Assembly: GCF_016894445.1 (NCBI RefSeq)
Contig: NZ_CP056775.1
Coordinates: 1,614,001-1,678,000 of the forward strand
DNA: 64,000 bases
Direction: 5' to 3'
Source of the DNA: Dyadobacter sandarakinus
Lineage (GTDB): Bacteria > Bacteroidota > Bacteroidia > Cytophagales > Spirosomataceae
Under the pieces are notes generated by a model. That model saw nothing but the letters and a program-made list of their open reading frames with translations, ran no database searches and was not told where the DNA came from. Of this stretch, positions 63,901 to 64,000 are shown one piece after another; within the stretch, counting starts at the first letter, position 1; the number at the start of each line of letters is the position of its first letter. The translations under genes were made by a program, and so were the position numbers.

Positions 63901-64000
63901 TCTGCTTGTCAAACTGGCGCAGGAAATCGTTGCGGTCAAAGATCTTCGGCTTGACCTTCGTCTCGCTCATTTCCTCCACCACACTGCCTTTGGCATGTGC
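60950..64000 (-). CDS. eCIS cargo protein with Ntox15-like nuclease C-terminus (partial at right edge)
   Basis: At least 1010 residues are visible from a GTG at 63982. An ATG lies at 63970 (MSETKVKPK), and the frame is open to the window edge ('AHAKGSVVEEM'), so the start may be further right. Residues ~1-215 are a low-complexity Gln/Ala/Pro/Glu-rich linker. Residues ~215-410 are helical and charged. Residues ~410-760 form a hydrophobic, tape-measure-like core ('FLKERVIMAGVAWIIGLMNP'). 'SHTLYFEGHDEQADLMVASKP' then leads to a C-terminal domain with 'ALNAMLISKWLVNRSVF', 'THKIDQVAGGD' (H950, D953 of an HxxD motif) and 'VNSHIGSQWKSRV', which matches the Ntox15/PT-15 toxin pattern. Likely a DNA-degrading effector delivered by the injection system. 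Confidence 0.75.
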   Translation of the reverse strand, partial: AHAKGSVVEEMSETKVKPKIFDRNDFLRQFDKQIRDALPKSKGEMERFANTREPHEPAEIQSLKGSVTSGVKQAKNDATQPIAVAAAQTPQPGNVIAPEFKELKKEQPGAVPVVESTDRAAPKPRLEGEVSMEKEAAALDTQMQDGGVSQDQLQTSNEEAFMSAEKSKTSAQEKARQVPEVYRQAETPALEARKAEAEDRVSGQMTLMNKFRSGLFGGVDKQKHAVKSKNELMRERIRKQLEDIYDQTKSTVEAQLSALELAVTTRFVLDLALATQKFKNNVDRKIGDLGITDSISDFFTGSDSKQEVFDEEKTRFEADLRATINIIADKVEAGLKAAMQTIRDGRGRVATEVDKMNPEEQKIGKEIQGDIDEKFTALEGTVEQKQGELAESLAKKYVEGVSELNAIFEKIKEEHMGWLEKAAWAIKNVISTIAELKDMLLNVLAKAGSVIMSIIKHPIRFVKNLVSAVKLGLSNFKKNIWKHLKEGFFAWLLGSLPPGVEIPKDWELISIFKFAASILGLTWINIRSRAVKKIGEPMVRAMETTFDIFMVIIKEGLGGLWRLIKEKFNNLKAMVIDAVLDFLKERVIMAGVAWIIGLMNPAGAFIKACKAIYDIIKFFIERGKQILEFVNSVLDSIAEIVAGKIAPAAQRVEDSLAKAIPIAIGFLASLLGLGGLSEKVLAIIKKVQDPVNLAIDWILDKAIAFGKKLGVDKLEAKAKEGVNKGKEWAKDKVAQGKEKVAAAAGKFLGWLKIRKGFTDKTGESHTLYFEGHDEQADLMVASKPKPAKKLLKEIGATPDGKKVYNEILTLINKVGSLKLKITTVNEKEENDKVMKQISDLVACIGALFATVSIAGKTTEMTEVEVKFDVIYPTLTREYARQLKEQQLALNAMLISKWLVNRSVFENKGRIPDSTLRQQVNDDFRKKAEFRASMQKRGLKDEKEIDKLWKYSQAATHKIDQVAGGDHNVFTDVGVSSVNSHIGSQWKSRVALMVKAVGEVNPEVYGTQKMKVKLSTN

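Noticed and set aside
58071..64000. Region considered as a tailed prophage
   Set aside because: No integrase, terminase, portal or lysis genes, and the ATPase and cargo/immunity set fit an eCIS better. The absence of structural genes reflects the window edge.

Overview
The window reads as a chromosomal segment of a Bacteroidota bacterium, most likely a Cytophagales relative such as Dyadobacter (inference from gene content, without a database search). Supporting signs are a large TonB-dependent receptor with a carboxypeptidase-regulatory-like N-terminal domain, RND efflux pumps fused to their outer-membrane factor, DUF983 and DUF6766 proteins, AraC regulators with cupin-like N-termini, few recognisable Shine-Dalgarno sequences, moderately high GC and dense coding on both strands. 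I recognised no rRNA, tRNA, CRISPR array, insertion sequence or prophage integrase.

Layout. 1-16.5 kb is mostly general metabolism: a flavin-dependent monooxygenase (cut by the window edge), a GH15 glycosidase, AraC regulators, two MDR-type quinone oxidoreductases, an aldehyde dehydrogenase, a PNPOx-like protein, two aldo/keto reductases, an exported nucleoside hydrolase with ribokinase, an exported RidA-like protein, a DUF6766 membrane protein and a membrane-anchored endonuclease/exonuclease/phosphatase protein. 16.5-22.6 kb is a heavy-metal efflux operon: a small His-containing protein, a CzcA-type RND pump fused to a TolC-like domain, and a periplasmic adaptor.

22.6-36.9 kb is a complete assimilatory nitrate/nitrite island. 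On the minus strand lie uroporphyrinogen-III methyltransferase (siroheme supply), an outer-membrane porin, a NarK/NasA-type transporter, a fused molybdopterin nitrate reductase-FAD oxidoreductase-[2Fe-2S] protein, a rubredoxin-tailed protein resembling a nitrite/sulfite reductase half-domain, and a nitrate-reductase-associated protein. Divergent from them lie nirB, nirD and a two-component system whose sensor has a NarX/PilJ-like periplasmic segment. The 277-bp divergent region carries overlapping inverted and direct repeats. Together the genes would import nitrate, reduce it to nitrite and ammonium, make siroheme and sense nitrate or nitrite.

37-58 kb holds a solitary TonB-dependent receptor, an orphan OmpR-type regulator, the mutagenesis genes dnaE2 and imuB with imuA 4.5 kb away, an esterase, a thioredoxin-like protein, a hybrid histidine kinase, a VWA protein with a duplicated N-terminal domain, an AraC regulator, a DUF983 protein, and a TPR/beta-barrel outer-membrane protein with a small partner.

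58-64 kb is the end of a minus-strand operon that I read as the cargo end of an extracellular contractile injection system (eCIS). It encodes a large protein ending in an Ntox15-like nuclease module (HxxD motif), directly followed by a GAD-like/DUF1851 immunity protein of the Tdi1 type, an eCIS-associated proline-rich protein, and the eCIS-type AAA+ ATPase. The structural genes would lie beyond the right edge. This toxin/immunity pair in an eCIS setting is the most interesting item in the window.
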